Below, piece after piece: positions 25,628 through 34,789 of a DNA stretch of 64,000 nucleotides. Source of the DNA: Kitasatospora herbaricolor (GTDB lineage Bacteria > Actinomycetota > Actinomycetes > Streptomycetales > Streptomycetaceae). The translations under genes were made by a program, and so were the position numbers. The DNA lies in assembly GCF_030813695.1 (NCBI RefSeq), contig NZ_JAUSVA010000002.1, positions 1,240,001 through 1,304,000 on the forward strand, written 5' to 3'. The notes below the pieces were generated by a model. It was not told the origin of the DNA. It worked only from the letters and a program-made list of their open reading frames with translations, and made no database searches. Positions within the stretch are counted from its first letter, which is position 1. Each line of letters starts with the position of its first letter.

Positions 25628-28399
25628 TCAGGCGGCGCCGCCCGGACCGGGGGCCGACGGCACCGCGGCGAGCGCGTCGCGCAGTGCCGCCCGGGAGGTG
25701 ACGCCCAGCTTGGGGAACACCCGGTAGAGGTGGGAGCTGACGGTGCGCGGCGACAGGTGCGTCCGCTCCCCGATCTCCTTGTTGGTCAGGCCGCCGGCCG
25801 CGAGTTCGGCGATCCGCTGCTCCTGCCAGGTCAGCGCCGCCGGGTTGGCGGCGGAGTGCGGCGCGGGCGCTCCGCAGGCGCGCAGTTCGGTGCGCGCCCG
25901 CTCGGCCCATGCCTCGGTACCGAGCTCCGCGAAGGCTTCGGCGGCCTGCCGCAGGACCTCGCGCGCGGCCCGCGGCCCCCGGCCCTGCCGCAGCCGGATG
26001 CCGTGGGCGAGGCGGATCCGGGCCAGCTCGAAGGGGAAGTCGGCGGCGCCCGGATGCGTCTCGGCCCGCCGGAACAGCCCCTCCGCCTCGTCGTCCCCGG
26101 CCGTCATGGCGAGCGCCCCGAAGGTGATCAGGGCGAGGCGGGGCGAGACCTCGGGCAGGCCGGCCTCCTGCGCCGCCAGGGCGTGCCGGCGGGCCTGCTG
26201 GGCCCGGCCGGTGTGCAGGGCGGCCTCCACCAGGTCGAGCACGGTACGCGCGGCCTGGTGCGCGCCGGGTTCGAAGGTGCCGGGCGCGGTGATGCCGATC
26301 GCGCAGAGGTACGCGGCCTCGTAGTCGCCCTCGCTGAGGGCGGCGGCGGTCCCGGCCGCGTCCGCGATCTGGACGAGGAAGCCGATCCGGCGCGGGCGCG
26401 CCCAGCGGTCCACGACCGCCTGCAGCTCCCGGGCCCGGCCGAGGTCCCCGCGGAGCGCGGCGAGGAGGGCGAGGTAGGCCCGGCTCTGGTGGGCGAAGAG
26501 CGTGTTGCCGTGAGCCGTCGTCAGCTCCAGTACGCGCTGCCCGGTCCGCTCGGCCGCCGCCCAGTCCCCGGAGGCCGTCTGGTCCAGCATGATCAGGTGC
26601 AGCATGGTCATGCCGTTCATCACGGCCCCGGTCCGCAGCTCGCGCTCCACCCTGCGCAGGAGGTGGGACCGGTACTGGCCGAGGGTGTCGACGTGGTAGG
26701 CGGCGACGCCCAGCCGGGTGATGTCCCACGGGTCCAGGTTCGGGAAGGCGGCGTAGGCCTGCGCGACCCGCTCGTGGACCCCGGCACCCCGGCGCACCAC
26801 GTCGCTCCAGGCGTCCTGGTAGATCCGGGACTTCGCGGGGAGCAGCTCGCCCAGGGAGTCCAGGAGCGGATGGGTGCGCGCCCACGCGTCGGCGCCGGCG
26901 TACTGGCTGATCGCCAGCAGGAGGTTGACCAGCCGCGTCAGTTCCTCGCCCGGCGCCGCGGCGTCGCCGTCCCGCAGCCGTTCGACGGCCGCCGCCACCT
27001 GGCGGTGCGAGGAGCGCACGTCGCCGTCCTCGTAGAGCGCCGCGTACGCGGAGACCAGGACCGAGGCCGCCGAATCGGGGCCGCTCGGCGCCCGGTCGGC
27101 GTCCACCAGCCGCTGGACCTGGTCGAGCAGGCCGGCCTGCCCGGCGACGAAGGCCGCGTCCCCGAGCCGGCGGGACCGGTCCCCCGACGTCTCGCTCAGC
27201 TCCGCCGCCCGGGTCAGCCAGGTCACCGCCGCGGCCGCGCCGCCGCGCCGGGTCGCCGAGGCGGCGGCCTCCTCCAGCGCGGCGGCCACCTCCTCGTCCG
27301 GATCGACGGTGGCGGCCGCCAGGTGCATGGCGCGGCGCTCCACGTCGTCCCGGTGCACCCGCGCCAGGGCCGCGTGGGCGGAGCGCCGCTCGTTGGGGGT
27401 CGCGGACAGCACGACCGTCGACCGCACGAGCGGGTGGCGGAAGACGAACTCCCCGCCGGCCGGGTCCAGGTCCAGCAGCCCGGCGGCGGCGGCCTCCTCG
27501 ACGCCCTGCATCCGGTAGCGCGCGGCGCGCGCGAGACCGGTAGCGGCTCCGGCGTGGACACCGTCGAGGGCGCCGCGCAGGAGTTCGGCCCGCTGGTCGG
27601 GCCCCAGCGGCGCGATCCGCGCCCCGAAGACCTGCCGGAACCGGTCGGGCAGCGGAACGACGCCGTGGCCGGACGGCTCGCGGGCGGCGCGCTCACCGGC
27701 CTGACCGCTGAGGTAGGGCGGCAGTTCCATCAGGGCGAGCGGGTTGCCCTGCGCCTCGTCGAGGACCCGCCGGCGGACCTCCGGGTCCAGTAGCGGATGG
27801 CGCTCGTCGAGCAGCCGCGCGGCGGCGGGCCCGGCGAGCGGCGGTACCGGCAGCTCGGGGAGGGCGGCGGAGTCGAACCCCGAGGAACCCTCGGGGCGCA
27901 GGGCGACGACGAGCTTCACGGCGTTGCCGGCGAGCCGGCGGCCGACGAAGCCGCAGATCTCGGTGCTGGCCGGATCGAGCCACTGCCCGTCGTCGAGCAT
28001 CAGCAGCAGGCCCTCGGGCGGGGCCGCCGTCGTGACCAGGTCGAGGACGGCGATCCCGAGCGCCATGACGGACGGGGCCCCCTGGTGGCCACGCCCGAAG
28101 ACCACGTCGAAGGCCACCCGGTGGACGGCGTCCAGCCGCTCGACGTGCGGGAGCAGCGGGTAGAGCAACTGGTGCAGACCGGCGAAGGGCAGGTTCGACT
28201 CCGCCTCGACACCGGTCGCCCTGATCACCCGGTACCCCGCGCTCCTGGCCTGCTCGGCGACGTGCCCGAGCAGGGCGCTCTTGCCCACACCGGTCTCGCC
28301 CCTGAGGACGAGGGCCCGGCCCTCGGCCGAGGTGACGAACGAGGAGAGGATCGACTGTTCCGTCTCCCGGCCCACGACGGGCGTGACGAAAGGCTCCAC
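25628..28399 (-). CDS. LAL-type LuxR transcriptional regulator (AAA ATPase, TPR-like, HTH)
   Basis: 923 residues from GTG 28399 (VEPFVTPVVGRETEQS). Walker A GETGVGKSAL at 34-43, Walker B LLLMLDDGQWLD, long alpha-helical repeat region, and a C-terminal LuxR helix-turn-helix at about 850-915 (LTWQEQRIAELAAGGLTNKE, then RTHLSPRTVSSHLYRVF). LAL regulators are large ATP-dependent activators, often pathway-specific for secondary metabolism or sugar use. None of the neighbours identifies the target. It is divergent from the NB-ARC regulator gene. Confidence 0.93.
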   Translation of the reverse strand: MEPFVTPVVGRETEQSILSSFVTSAEGRALVLRGETGVGKSALLGHVAEQARSAGYRVIRATGVEAESNLPFAGLHQLLYPLLPHVERLDAVHRVAFDVVFGRGHQGAPSVMALGIAVLDLVTTAAPPEGLLLMLDDGQWLDPASTEICGFVGRRLAGNAVKLVVALRPEGSSGFDSAALPELPVPPLAGPAAARLLDERHPLLDPEVRRRVLDEAQGNPLALMELPPYLSGQAGERAAREPSGHGVVPLPDRFRQVFGARIAPLGPDQRAELLRGALDGVHAGAATGLARAARYRMQGVEEAAAAGLLDLDPAGGEFVFRHPLVRSTVVLSATPNERRSAHAALARVHRDDVERRAMHLAAATVDPDEEVAAALEEAAASATRRGGAAAAVTWLTRAAELSETSGDRSRRLGDAAFVAGQAGLLDQVQRLVDADRAPSGPDSAASVLVSAYAALYEDGDVRSSHRQVAAAVERLRDGDAAAPGEELTRLVNLLLAISQYAGADAWARTHPLLDSLGELLPAKSRIYQDAWSDVVRRGAGVHERVAQAYAAFPNLDPWDITRLGVAAYHVDTLGQYRSHLLRRVERELRTGAVMNGMTMLHLIMLDQTASGDWAAAERTGQRVLELTTAHGNTLFAHQSRAYLALLAALRGDLGRARELQAVVDRWARPRRIGFLVQIADAAGTAAALSEGDYEAAYLCAIGITAPGTFEPGAHQAARTVLDLVEAALHTGRAQQARRHALAAQEAGLPEVSPRLALITFGALAMTAGDDEAEGLFRRAETHPGAADFPFELARIRLAHGIRLRQGRGPRAAREVLRQAAEAFAELGTEAWAERARTELRACGAPAPHSAANPAALTWQEQRIAELAAGGLTNKEIGERTHLSPRTVSSHLYRVFPKLGVTSRAALRDALAAVPSAPGPGGAA

Positions 28400-28731
28400 G
28401 GTCCTGCTGCTCCCTTCCCCCGGACGGACCGGCTCCCACCGGTGCTCCTGGGTGTCGACCTGCTGCCTCGACGCGCCCCTGCTCGTCCGGGGCGGCCCAA
28501 CGGGCCGGCTCTGCCGGCGCTGCCCGCGCAGGCCCGCGGGGGTCGCCTGCGGGACGCGTCCGGGACGCCCCGGTGGCCGTTGTCGCCGGCCCCGGGGTGT
28601 GCGAGCGTTCTTCGGGCTCCACCCTCTCCTCCGCGGCCACCCGCGGACCAGGCAGTTCGGAGGCAGCTTGGCGGGCAGAACGGCCGCCGGCCGCCGGTGC
28701 ACGGGCGGGACAGCACCGTCGCGGCAGTGCG
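28400..28731. other. Divergent promoter region of two large regulators
   Basis: 332 bp, uniformly GC-rich. No gene, clear promoter or convincing inverted repeat was recognised. Confidence 0.5.
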
Positions 28732-31089
28732 ATGATCTTCACCGGGGTCGAGGATCAGGGGTGGCCGGTGGAGCGACGGACTTTCGGCGGGTTGCTGCGC
28801 GCCGCGCGCGAGCAGGCGCAGTTGACGCTGGAGGGCCTCGCCGCGGCGTCCGGTGTCAGTGTGCGGGCGATCGGCGACATGGAACGCGGGCGCAGCCTCC
28901 CCCGGCGCAGCACCCTCAACGAACTGCTGGACGCCTTGGCGCTCGACGAGGGCGAGCGCCGCGCGCTGGCGGCCGCCGCCCGGCCCGAGAGTCCCCGGCC
29001 GGCCCGGCAGGTCCCCCGGCAACTGCCGCCGGACCTGCGGACGTTCCGTGGTCGGACGGACGCGCTGGCGGCTGTCCGCCGGCTCACCGACGGGATCGGC
29101 GAACGGTCGGGACACGCGCTGGTCGCCGCGGTGGGCGGGATGGCCGGGGTCGGCAAGACCAGCCTGGCCGTCCACTGGGCGCACCAGGTCGCCGACCGGT
29201 TCCCGGACGGACAGCTCTACGTGAACCTGCGCGGCTTCGACCCCTCGGGCACCGCGGTCGATCCGGGCGAGGCGCTCGCCGGGTTCCTCGCCGCGCTCGG
29301 GGTCCCCGGCGGGTCGGTGCCCGACGGGACGGAGCAGCGCGCCGCGCTGTTCCGGGCGCGGCTCGCGGGGCTGCGCATGATCGTGCTGCTCGACAACGCC
29401 CGGGACTCCCAGCAGGTGCGGCAGTTGCTGCCGCACGCTCCCGGTTGCCTCACCGTCGTCACCTCCCGCACCCACCTGACGGCGCTCGCGGCCGCCGACG
29501 AGGCCCACCTCGTCGACCTCGACCTGTGGACGGACGCCGAGGCCCTGGACGCCCTCGCCGCCCGGATCGGCCCCGAGCGGGTGGCGGCCGAGCCGGCCGG
29601 CGCCGCCGCGCTGGTGGCCCTCTGCGGGCGCCTGCCGCTGGCGGTGGCCATCACCGCCGCCCACCTCGCCGCCCAGCCCGCCCTGGCCCTGGGCGTCGCC
29701 GCCGACGAACTGGCGCGCTCCCGTTCGCGGTTGGACGTCCTGAGCACGGACGACCCGCACACGGACGTCCGCGCCGCCTTCTCCTGGTCGTACGAGGCGC
29801 TCGAACCGGCGGCCGCCAGGTTCTTCCGGCACCTGACCGTCCTCCCCGGCCCGGCGTTCTCGGCCGAGTCGGCGGCCTCGACGGCCGGCGAGCCGATGGC
29901 GACGGCCCGCCGGCTGCTGCGGCTTCTGTCCAGCGCCAGCCTCCTCGCCCGGGGCGCCGGCGGCCACTTCGTCCTGCACGACCTGGTCCGGGAGCACGGC
30001 CGCGACCTGCTCGACCGGGAGCGGGACGACCGGTTCGCCGCGGAACTGCGCCTGCTCGACTACCTCCGGCACAACGCCCGCGGCGCGGTCCGGGCCCTGG
30101 AGACCCGTCCCGTCCTGGAGTTGGAGCAGCCTCCGACGCCCGGCGTCGTCCTCGTCCCCTTCGACAGCCGGGAACAGGCCAACGCCTGGTTCGAGCAGGA
30201 GGTGCGCACCGTGCTCGCCGCGCTGCGCAGGACCGACGACCCCCGGCTGCTGCACTTCCGGCTGGAGCTCGCCCGCGACTGCATGCCCTACTTCTCCGCC
30301 CAGGGGCAGTGGGCGAACGAGATCGCGATGCAGCGGCTGGGTCTGGACGCCGCGCTCCTGCTCGACGACCCGGCCGGCGTCGGTTCCGCCGCGGCCGCCC
30401 TGGCCCGCGCCCTCGCCGAGACCGGGCAGGGCGAGGAGGCCGACTGGCTGCTCGGCCTGGTCGGGCACCAACTCGACCGGCTCCCGCCGCTCGGCCGGGC
30501 GGACGCCCTGCGCTCCATCGGCTGGGTCCGTGGCCGGCAGCAGCGGTACGAGGAGGCGCTGGACCACGCCCGCAGGGCGCTGGACGTCTACCGGACCTTG
30601 TCGAGCCCCAACCTCGTCGCCCGTGAACTCAACGCCGTGGGCTGGTACCTGGCCCTGCTGGGACGGCACCGGGAGGCGGTGGCCTCCTGCCGGGAGGCCC
30701 TGCCGCTGCTCCAGGAGACCGGCAACCGCTTCAGTGAGGCCGCGACCCGGGACAGTATCGGCTACGCGCTCTACCACCTGGGCGAACTGCACGAAGCCGT
30801 AGGTCACTTCGAGATCTCCCTGGCGCTCTACGAAGAGGTGCTGGACCGGTACAACCAGGCCGAGGTGCTCGACCATCTGGCGCTGGCCCAGAGGGACTTG
30901 GGCGATGCCCGAGCAGCACGCGAGAGCTGGCAGCGGGCCGCCGACCTGCTCGGCGCGATCGGGAACCCCCGGGCCGCCGAGATGCGGTCCCACGCCCTCG
31001 CCCTCGCCGGCCAGGAGACCGCGGGCGGGGCGGCGACCGGGACGGCGACCGAGCAGGCGGCGGACGGAAGCCCGCAGCGAACCCCGTGA
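28732..31089 (+). CDS. XRE helix-turn-helix / NB-ARC / TPR regulator (AfsR-like without SARP domain)
   Basis: 785 residues from ATG 28732. N-terminal XRE-type helix-turn-helix (LLRAAREQAQLTLEGLAAAS, then VRAIGDMERGRSLPRRSTL) at 20-70, NB-ARC P-loop GGMAGVGKTSL at 135-145, TSRTHL sensor and a C-terminal TPR array (about 540-770; RYEEALDHARRALDVYRTL, then HREAVASCREALPLLQETGN). Such STAND proteins are signal-gated switches that assemble on ligand binding, usually regulators of secondary metabolism or of other stress responses. The TPRs sense the signal. Target unknown. Confidence 0.93.
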   Translation: MIFTGVEDQGWPVERRTFGGLLRAAREQAQLTLEGLAAASGVSVRAIGDMERGRSLPRRSTLNELLDALALDEGERRALAAAARPESPRPARQVPRQLPPDLRTFRGRTDALAAVRRLTDGIGERSGHALVAAVGGMAGVGKTSLAVHWAHQVADRFPDGQLYVNLRGFDPSGTAVDPGEALAGFLAALGVPGGSVPDGTEQRAALFRARLAGLRMIVLLDNARDSQQVRQLLPHAPGCLTVVTSRTHLTALAAADEAHLVDLDLWTDAEALDALAARIGPERVAAEPAGAAALVALCGRLPLAVAITAAHLAAQPALALGVAADELARSRSRLDVLSTDDPHTDVRAAFSWSYEALEPAAARFFRHLTVLPGPAFSAESAASTAGEPMATARRLLRLLSSASLLARGAGGHFVLHDLVREHGRDLLDRERDDRFAAELRLLDYLRHNARGAVRALETRPVLELEQPPTPGVVLVPFDSREQANAWFEQEVRTVLAALRRTDDPRLLHFRLELARDCMPYFSAQGQWANEIAMQRLGLDAALLLDDPAGVGSAAAALARALAETGQGEEADWLLGLVGHQLDRLPPLGRADALRSIGWVRGRQQRYEEALDHARRALDVYRTLSSPNLVARELNAVGWYLALLGRHREAVASCREALPLLQETGNRFSEAATRDSIGYALYHLGELHEAVGHFEISLALYEEVLDRYNQAEVLDHLALAQRDLGDARAARESWQRAADLLGAIGNPRAAEMRSHALALAGQETAGGAATGTATEQAADGSPQRTP

Positions 31090-31512
31090 GGTCGCCCCTC
31101 CCCTGACGGACTGTGGTCATCCCAGTTGGCGATCTTGAAGCGATCCGGCGTGAACTCACCAAGGTTCGCGCGGAGCGCGGCGCACTACGGCAGGACCTCG
31201 GTGATCCGAGGGCACGACTCCGGCGTGCCGGGTCGGAACGGGCCTTCGGCCGGCGGTGGATCTGCTCGACGAGCGGTACAACCGCCTGCGACGCCGGAAC
31301 CCCGAGGGCTCCGGCGAAGGTCCTGACGTCTGTGGGGGCGGCTTCACGCCCTGACCGCCGGCTCGTCGCCGCACGGCTCACGTCCCGCGTCCCGAGGGCC
31401 CGGTCCGCGACAGCAGGGCCACCGCGTCCGAGCCGGCCGGCCGGGCCTGTCCGCCGTTCCTTCCGGACCGACGGACAGGCGCGGTGGCGACGGCTCCGGC
31501 CGTGCGGACCGC
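31090..31512. other. Gap between NB-ARC regulator and GH59 gene stop
   Basis: 423 bp between converging genes. The first part contains a frameshifted coding remnant (31113-31354). From 31355 to 31512 nothing recognised. Confidence 0.5.
31113..31354 (+). pseudogene. Decayed coding fragment in two frames
   Basis: Frame 1 reads VGDLEAIRRELTKVRAERG, then ALRQDLGDP, an amphipathic coiled-coil. About 40 bases on, a different frame reads AVDLLDERYNRLRRRNPEG and ends at TGA 31352-31354. Codon use is less GC-rich at third positions than the neighbours (GTT, GAT, CTT, GAA), hinting at foreign origin. It resembles the charged C-termini of small element-associated proteins, but no family is certain. Confidence 0.35.
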
Positions 31513-34020
31513 CTACCGGCTCCACCGCTGACGCGGGTCACTTCGTTCGCAGTGCGAGATGGTCAGCTGGGTGCCGGCGGGGATCGCGAAGTCGGCGTCC
31601 CCGGGCTTCGTCCTGGTCGGCACGTGCAGGCAGCGCCCGGAGAGCGGGTTGTACAGGGTGCCGACCTGGGCGATCCACTCCTGGTTCGAGCCGCCGTGGC
31701 AGTCCCACAGCACCACCTTGGAGCCGTCGCCGGCTCCTCCACGGTAGACGTCCAGGCACTTGCCGTTGACGCGGACCGTGCCGTCGGTGCCGACGGTCCA
31801 TCGCTGGGCGGCGCTGCCGTCGCAGGCCCAGGTGCGGACCACGGTCCCTTCGGGGCCGGTGGGTCCGTTGCCGTCCAGGCAGCCCACCACCTCGTTGCCC
31901 CAGTCGGTGTTCCTGACGGGTCCGGTGGTGGCGGCGGCGGGCGGGCCGGCCGGGGTGACCGACAGGTTGTCGAACTGGTCGTCGCGGTAGCCGTCGCCGC
32001 CCAGGCCGACCATCCCGGTGCTGAGGGCGGTGTCGGTGGCCGAGCCGACGGTGACGTCGTCGACGGCGGCGGTGAGGGTCGGACCGTCGGCGGTCAGTGC
32101 CAGGTGGTGCCAGGTACCGGTGCCGAGAGCGGGAACGCGGCCGCTCTTCAGGACGGTGGTGTTGCCGTCAGCGGCCGTGCCGTCGTCCTCCCTGCTGGAG
32201 CGGACGATGGACCAGGCGCCGGTGTCGGACACCTCCAGGTAGTAGGCGTCGAACAGGGACGGGTGCCAGCCCTGGACACCGGTGCGGGCCATCAGCTGCA
32301 CGGCTCCGGGATGCTGGAGCAGGGTGTCGGCGGCGACGGTGTAGTTGGTCCAGCCGAGGTCGCCGCCCATGGTGTAGGGGTGGTCGACGTCGTGGCGGTC
32401 GTCCCAGGGGATCGGCGTGGCCGGTGCCCGCTGGGTGAGGCAGCGGCCGGTGCGGCCGCCGGCGCAGGCGGTGGCCTCGAAGGCGCCCTGCTGCTGGGCG
32501 AGGTAGCGGGGTTGCTGGTCGACCGGGGTGCTGTCGAAGTCGTCGGCGTACGGCAAGCGGACGGCGCCCGGCCTGGGGCCGGTGGCCGTGCCCCTCCCCT
32601 GGCCCGCGGTGGTGGTCAGCGAGTAGATGTGGCCGGGCCGGACCGTCAGGGCGTAGGAGCCGTTCACGGGGGTGATGTCGGGCTGGCGGGAGAGGCTGGT
32701 GGCGGAGTTCGAGTCGTTGACGTCGGTGGCCCACACATGGACGGGGCCGGCGGACAGGCCGTTCGAGACGTCTATCCTGACCGTCCGGGCGGTGGTGGCC
32801 GTGGTCGTCTCGATGATCGTGGAGTAGTCGGCGTCGTTCGGCGACTTGAGCGTCACGAAGGTGCCGTTGCTCTCGACGCCGCCCAGGTAGCCGGAACCCT
32901 TGTCCAGGAACTTCCAGCCGGGCGAGACGAACTGGGTGATCTGCGCGGTCGCCCAGGCGCTCTTGCCGACGGTGTAGGTTCCCGACGCCGGCTGGTTGGC
33001 CAGCACCAGGCCGACCGTGTTGTACGGCTGGCTGGGGTAGACGGCGGCCACCGCCGGCCAGTTCAGGTGAGCGGTCAGCCTGCCGTCGACGTACCCGCGG
33101 GTGAAGGTGCGGATCAGCGGGGCCGCACCGGAGAAGAGGTCCTGCGATCCGTTCTCGCCCGCCCACATGGCCTTGCCCGTCGCCCGGGCGGTCGCGTCGG
33201 TGGGGCAGGTGAGGGCCGTGCCGCCGTTTCCGCCCTCGCAGGGGTAATGGGCGCTGATGACCGAGACGGCCTTGGCGAACCCGGGATCGCCGGCCACGTC
33301 GGTGGCGACCTTCCAGGCACCCGCCCCCCAGTCGTCCGACACCACGGTCTGCACCTTGTCGTAGCCGGCCGCGTCCAGGGCGGTGCGCAGCTGCTTGAAC
33401 CAGCCCACGTTGTAGGCGTTCTCGTTCCAGCCGCCGATGTAGTCCACGGCCAGTCCGTGCTGCCTGGCGCAGCCCAGCCAGCTCGTCAGGTAGTCGATCA
33501 TGTCGGTGGTCCAGAACTCACCGCCGCCGACCCAGCCGGGCGCTCCCCAGCTGAGGGCGGCGAGCTTGACGGCGGGATTGCGGGCCTTGGCCTGCTCCAT
33601 CAGCCACCACTCGTACCCGGTGTTGCAGTTGACGGTGGTGGGGGTGCGCATGTGGCTGGACTCGGAGCCGTCGGTGGAGTTGGTGTCACCGCCGGCCTCG
33701 ACCTTGAGGATCTGCAGGTTCGCGCCGTAGCCGGGCTTGAACAGGTAGTCCAGGATCTGCTGTTGCTGGGCGGCGGGGTAGTCGGTCAGCAGGCGGGTGT
33801 TGCCGCCCCCGCCGCTGAGGGCGCCGATGCCGTCGAAGGTCCGCCCGGGGCTGGAGCCGTCGGCGGCGACGACGGTGGGCGCGGGCGCGCTGTCCACGGC
33901 GGCGGCCGGTTGGGGGGAGACAGCGGCAAGGGGGCCGATGGCCAGCGCGAAGGCGGCGGCCAGCGCGCCGGCCGTTCTGCGGGGGACTTGCGCGAAGGGC
34001 TGCCTGCCGGCGTGGGGCAT
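31513..34020 (-). CDS. Secreted GH59-type galactocerebrosidase-like enzyme with ricin-type lectin domain
   Basis: 835 residues. Signal peptide: RRTAGALAAAFALAIGPLAA, cleavage probably after PAAAVDS. The N-terminal block RTFDGIGALSGGGGNTRLL and the FKPGYGANLQILKVEAGGD stretch are GH59 hallmarks. Acid/base Glu200 is in GGWNENAYN and nucleophile Glu289 in WAGENGS. A laminin-G/concanavalin-like beta domain follows (about 500-690), then a ricin B-type lectin (about 705-835; repeats of the QRW type: AAQRWTVG, NQEWIAQV, RQRWSR). It removes beta-galactosyl residues from extracellular glycoconjugates; exact substrate unknown. Confidence 0.9.
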   Translation of the reverse strand: MPHAGRQPFAQVPRRTAGALAAAFALAIGPLAAVSPQPAAAVDSAPAPTVVAADGSSPGRTFDGIGALSGGGGNTRLLTDYPAAQQQQILDYLFKPGYGANLQILKVEAGGDTNSTDGSESSHMRTPTTVNCNTGYEWWLMEQAKARNPAVKLAALSWGAPGWVGGGEFWTTDMIDYLTSWLGCARQHGLAVDYIGGWNENAYNVGWFKQLRTALDAAGYDKVQTVVSDDWGAGAWKVATDVAGDPGFAKAVSVISAHYPCEGGNGGTALTCPTDATARATGKAMWAGENGSQDLFSGAAPLIRTFTRGYVDGRLTAHLNWPAVAAVYPSQPYNTVGLVLANQPASGTYTVGKSAWATAQITQFVSPGWKFLDKGSGYLGGVESNGTFVTLKSPNDADYSTIIETTTATTARTVRIDVSNGLSAGPVHVWATDVNDSNSATSLSRQPDITPVNGSYALTVRPGHIYSLTTTAGQGRGTATGPRPGAVRLPYADDFDSTPVDQQPRYLAQQQGAFEATACAGGRTGRCLTQRAPATPIPWDDRHDVDHPYTMGGDLGWTNYTVAADTLLQHPGAVQLMARTGVQGWHPSLFDAYYLEVSDTGAWSIVRSSREDDGTAADGNTTVLKSGRVPALGTGTWHHLALTADGPTLTAAVDDVTVGSATDTALSTGMVGLGGDGYRDDQFDNLSVTPAGPPAAATTGPVRNTDWGNEVVGCLDGNGPTGPEGTVVRTWACDGSAAQRWTVGTDGTVRVNGKCLDVYRGGAGDGSKVVLWDCHGGSNQEWIAQVGTLYNPLSGRCLHVPTRTKPGDADFAIPAGTQLTISHCERSDPRQRWSR

Positions 34021-34226
34021 GTGAGGTCCTTGGGGGGTGGGTTCGCGGGTGGATTCGCGGGTGGGCTGCTCTCTCGCCGGCCTTGCGGTGGGCCGTTGCC
34101 TGCGGGTGCGGCGGCGACAGGCGGCGGGTCGTGATCCGAGCGCGAGGGGTGGGCGCGGTGGGTGGTCTCTCGCCGAGGGGCTCCACACCGGCGGGGACTG
34201 AACCAGTCGGCCCAGAATCCAACAAA

Positions 34227-34274
34227 TGTGAAACCCTTGGGTCACATAGAACAGCGGTCCTGTCGAACAGTCAA
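34227..34274 (-). promoter_or_regulatory. Promoter and TGTGA-N10-TCACA operator of the GH59 gene
   Basis: On the minus strand: TTGACT (34274-34269), 17 bp, TTCTAT (34251-34246). Directly downstream lies the near-palindrome TGTGAAACCCTTGGGTCACA (34227-34246). An operator covering the transcription start is typical of a LacI- or GntR-type repressor of glycoside hydrolase genes. The repressor is not in the window as far as I can see. Confidence 0.65.
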
Positions 34275-34455
34275 CATGCCACTCCCGAGTTTCGCCCTGC
34301 CACCGGACCGACGCGTTCGGCCGGCACGACCGGCTCGCCAACTCCCAGCACCCCGTGCACCAGCGCACCCATCGGGGGCTGCCACGAGGTGACGCCCCCG
34401 GGCCGGCACCGACCGGGGGGCAGTCTGCCGCCCCGGGGTATCCGGAGCGACCACC

Positions 34456-34497
34456 GACACAACAGAAAGCATCAGATACAAACAGATGTGTTGTGTC
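34456..34497. repeat. A/T-rich segment bounded by GACACAACA / TGTTGTGTC
   Basis: Perfect 9-bp inverted repeat at 34456-34464 and 34489-34497 enclosing 24 bases rich in A. The segment stands out against its GC-rich surroundings. No gene assigned; it could be an operator pair, a small RNA hairpin or a trace of foreign DNA. Confidence 0.55.
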
Positions 34498-34624
34498 CCG
34501 ACTCCCTACCGCACAGGAACCCCCGGAGCACATCGCCACCCTCGCCCCCCCGGGCACGTCCGGCCCGCGCGGCGGTACGTCGTCCGGCGGGCATCGGCGG
34601 CCGCCGGCCTGGCTTCGGAGGTGC

Positions 34625-34789
34625 TCAGGGGGCGCCGTCCAGGCGGGCGACGGCCTGGGTCCTGTCGAGGAAGCCCTGCTCGTCGGCGGTGGCGTGGGCC
34701 GGGTCGCTGAGGTAGCGGCTCTCGTCGGCGTCGATCGCCGTGGGCCACGGCGCGGGCGCGGCCCACGGCGATCGCGCCCGGGTGTTCAT
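34625..34789 (-). CDS. 54-residue protein translationally coupled to kdpE
   Basis: ATG 34789 overlaps the kdpE stop as ATGA, the usual sign of coupling. It begins MNTRARSPWAAPAPWP and continues with an acidic segment (DADESRYLSDPAHATADEQG). No membrane segment or known family. It could be a genuine small member of the kdpDE operon; the start-stop overlap is the main evidence. Confidence 0.5.
   Translation of the reverse strand: MNTRARSPWAAPAPWPTAIDADESRYLSDPAHATADEQGFLDRTQAVARLDGAP

Larger units (their letters stand above)
34021..34624. other. 600-bp gap upstream of the GH59 gene
   Basis: It contains the GH59 promoter and operator (34227-34274) and, further away, an A/T-rich segment with a 9-bp inverted repeat (34456-34497). 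Apart from these, no gene was recognised on either strand. Confidence 0.6.

Noticed and set aside
23864..27793. Very long open frames on the strand opposite to the LuxR gene, and similar ones opposite to kdp and arsO
   Set aside because: They mirror GC-rich third codon positions of the real genes, lack ribosome binding sites and any recognisable motif, and have Arg/Gly/Pro-rich composition.
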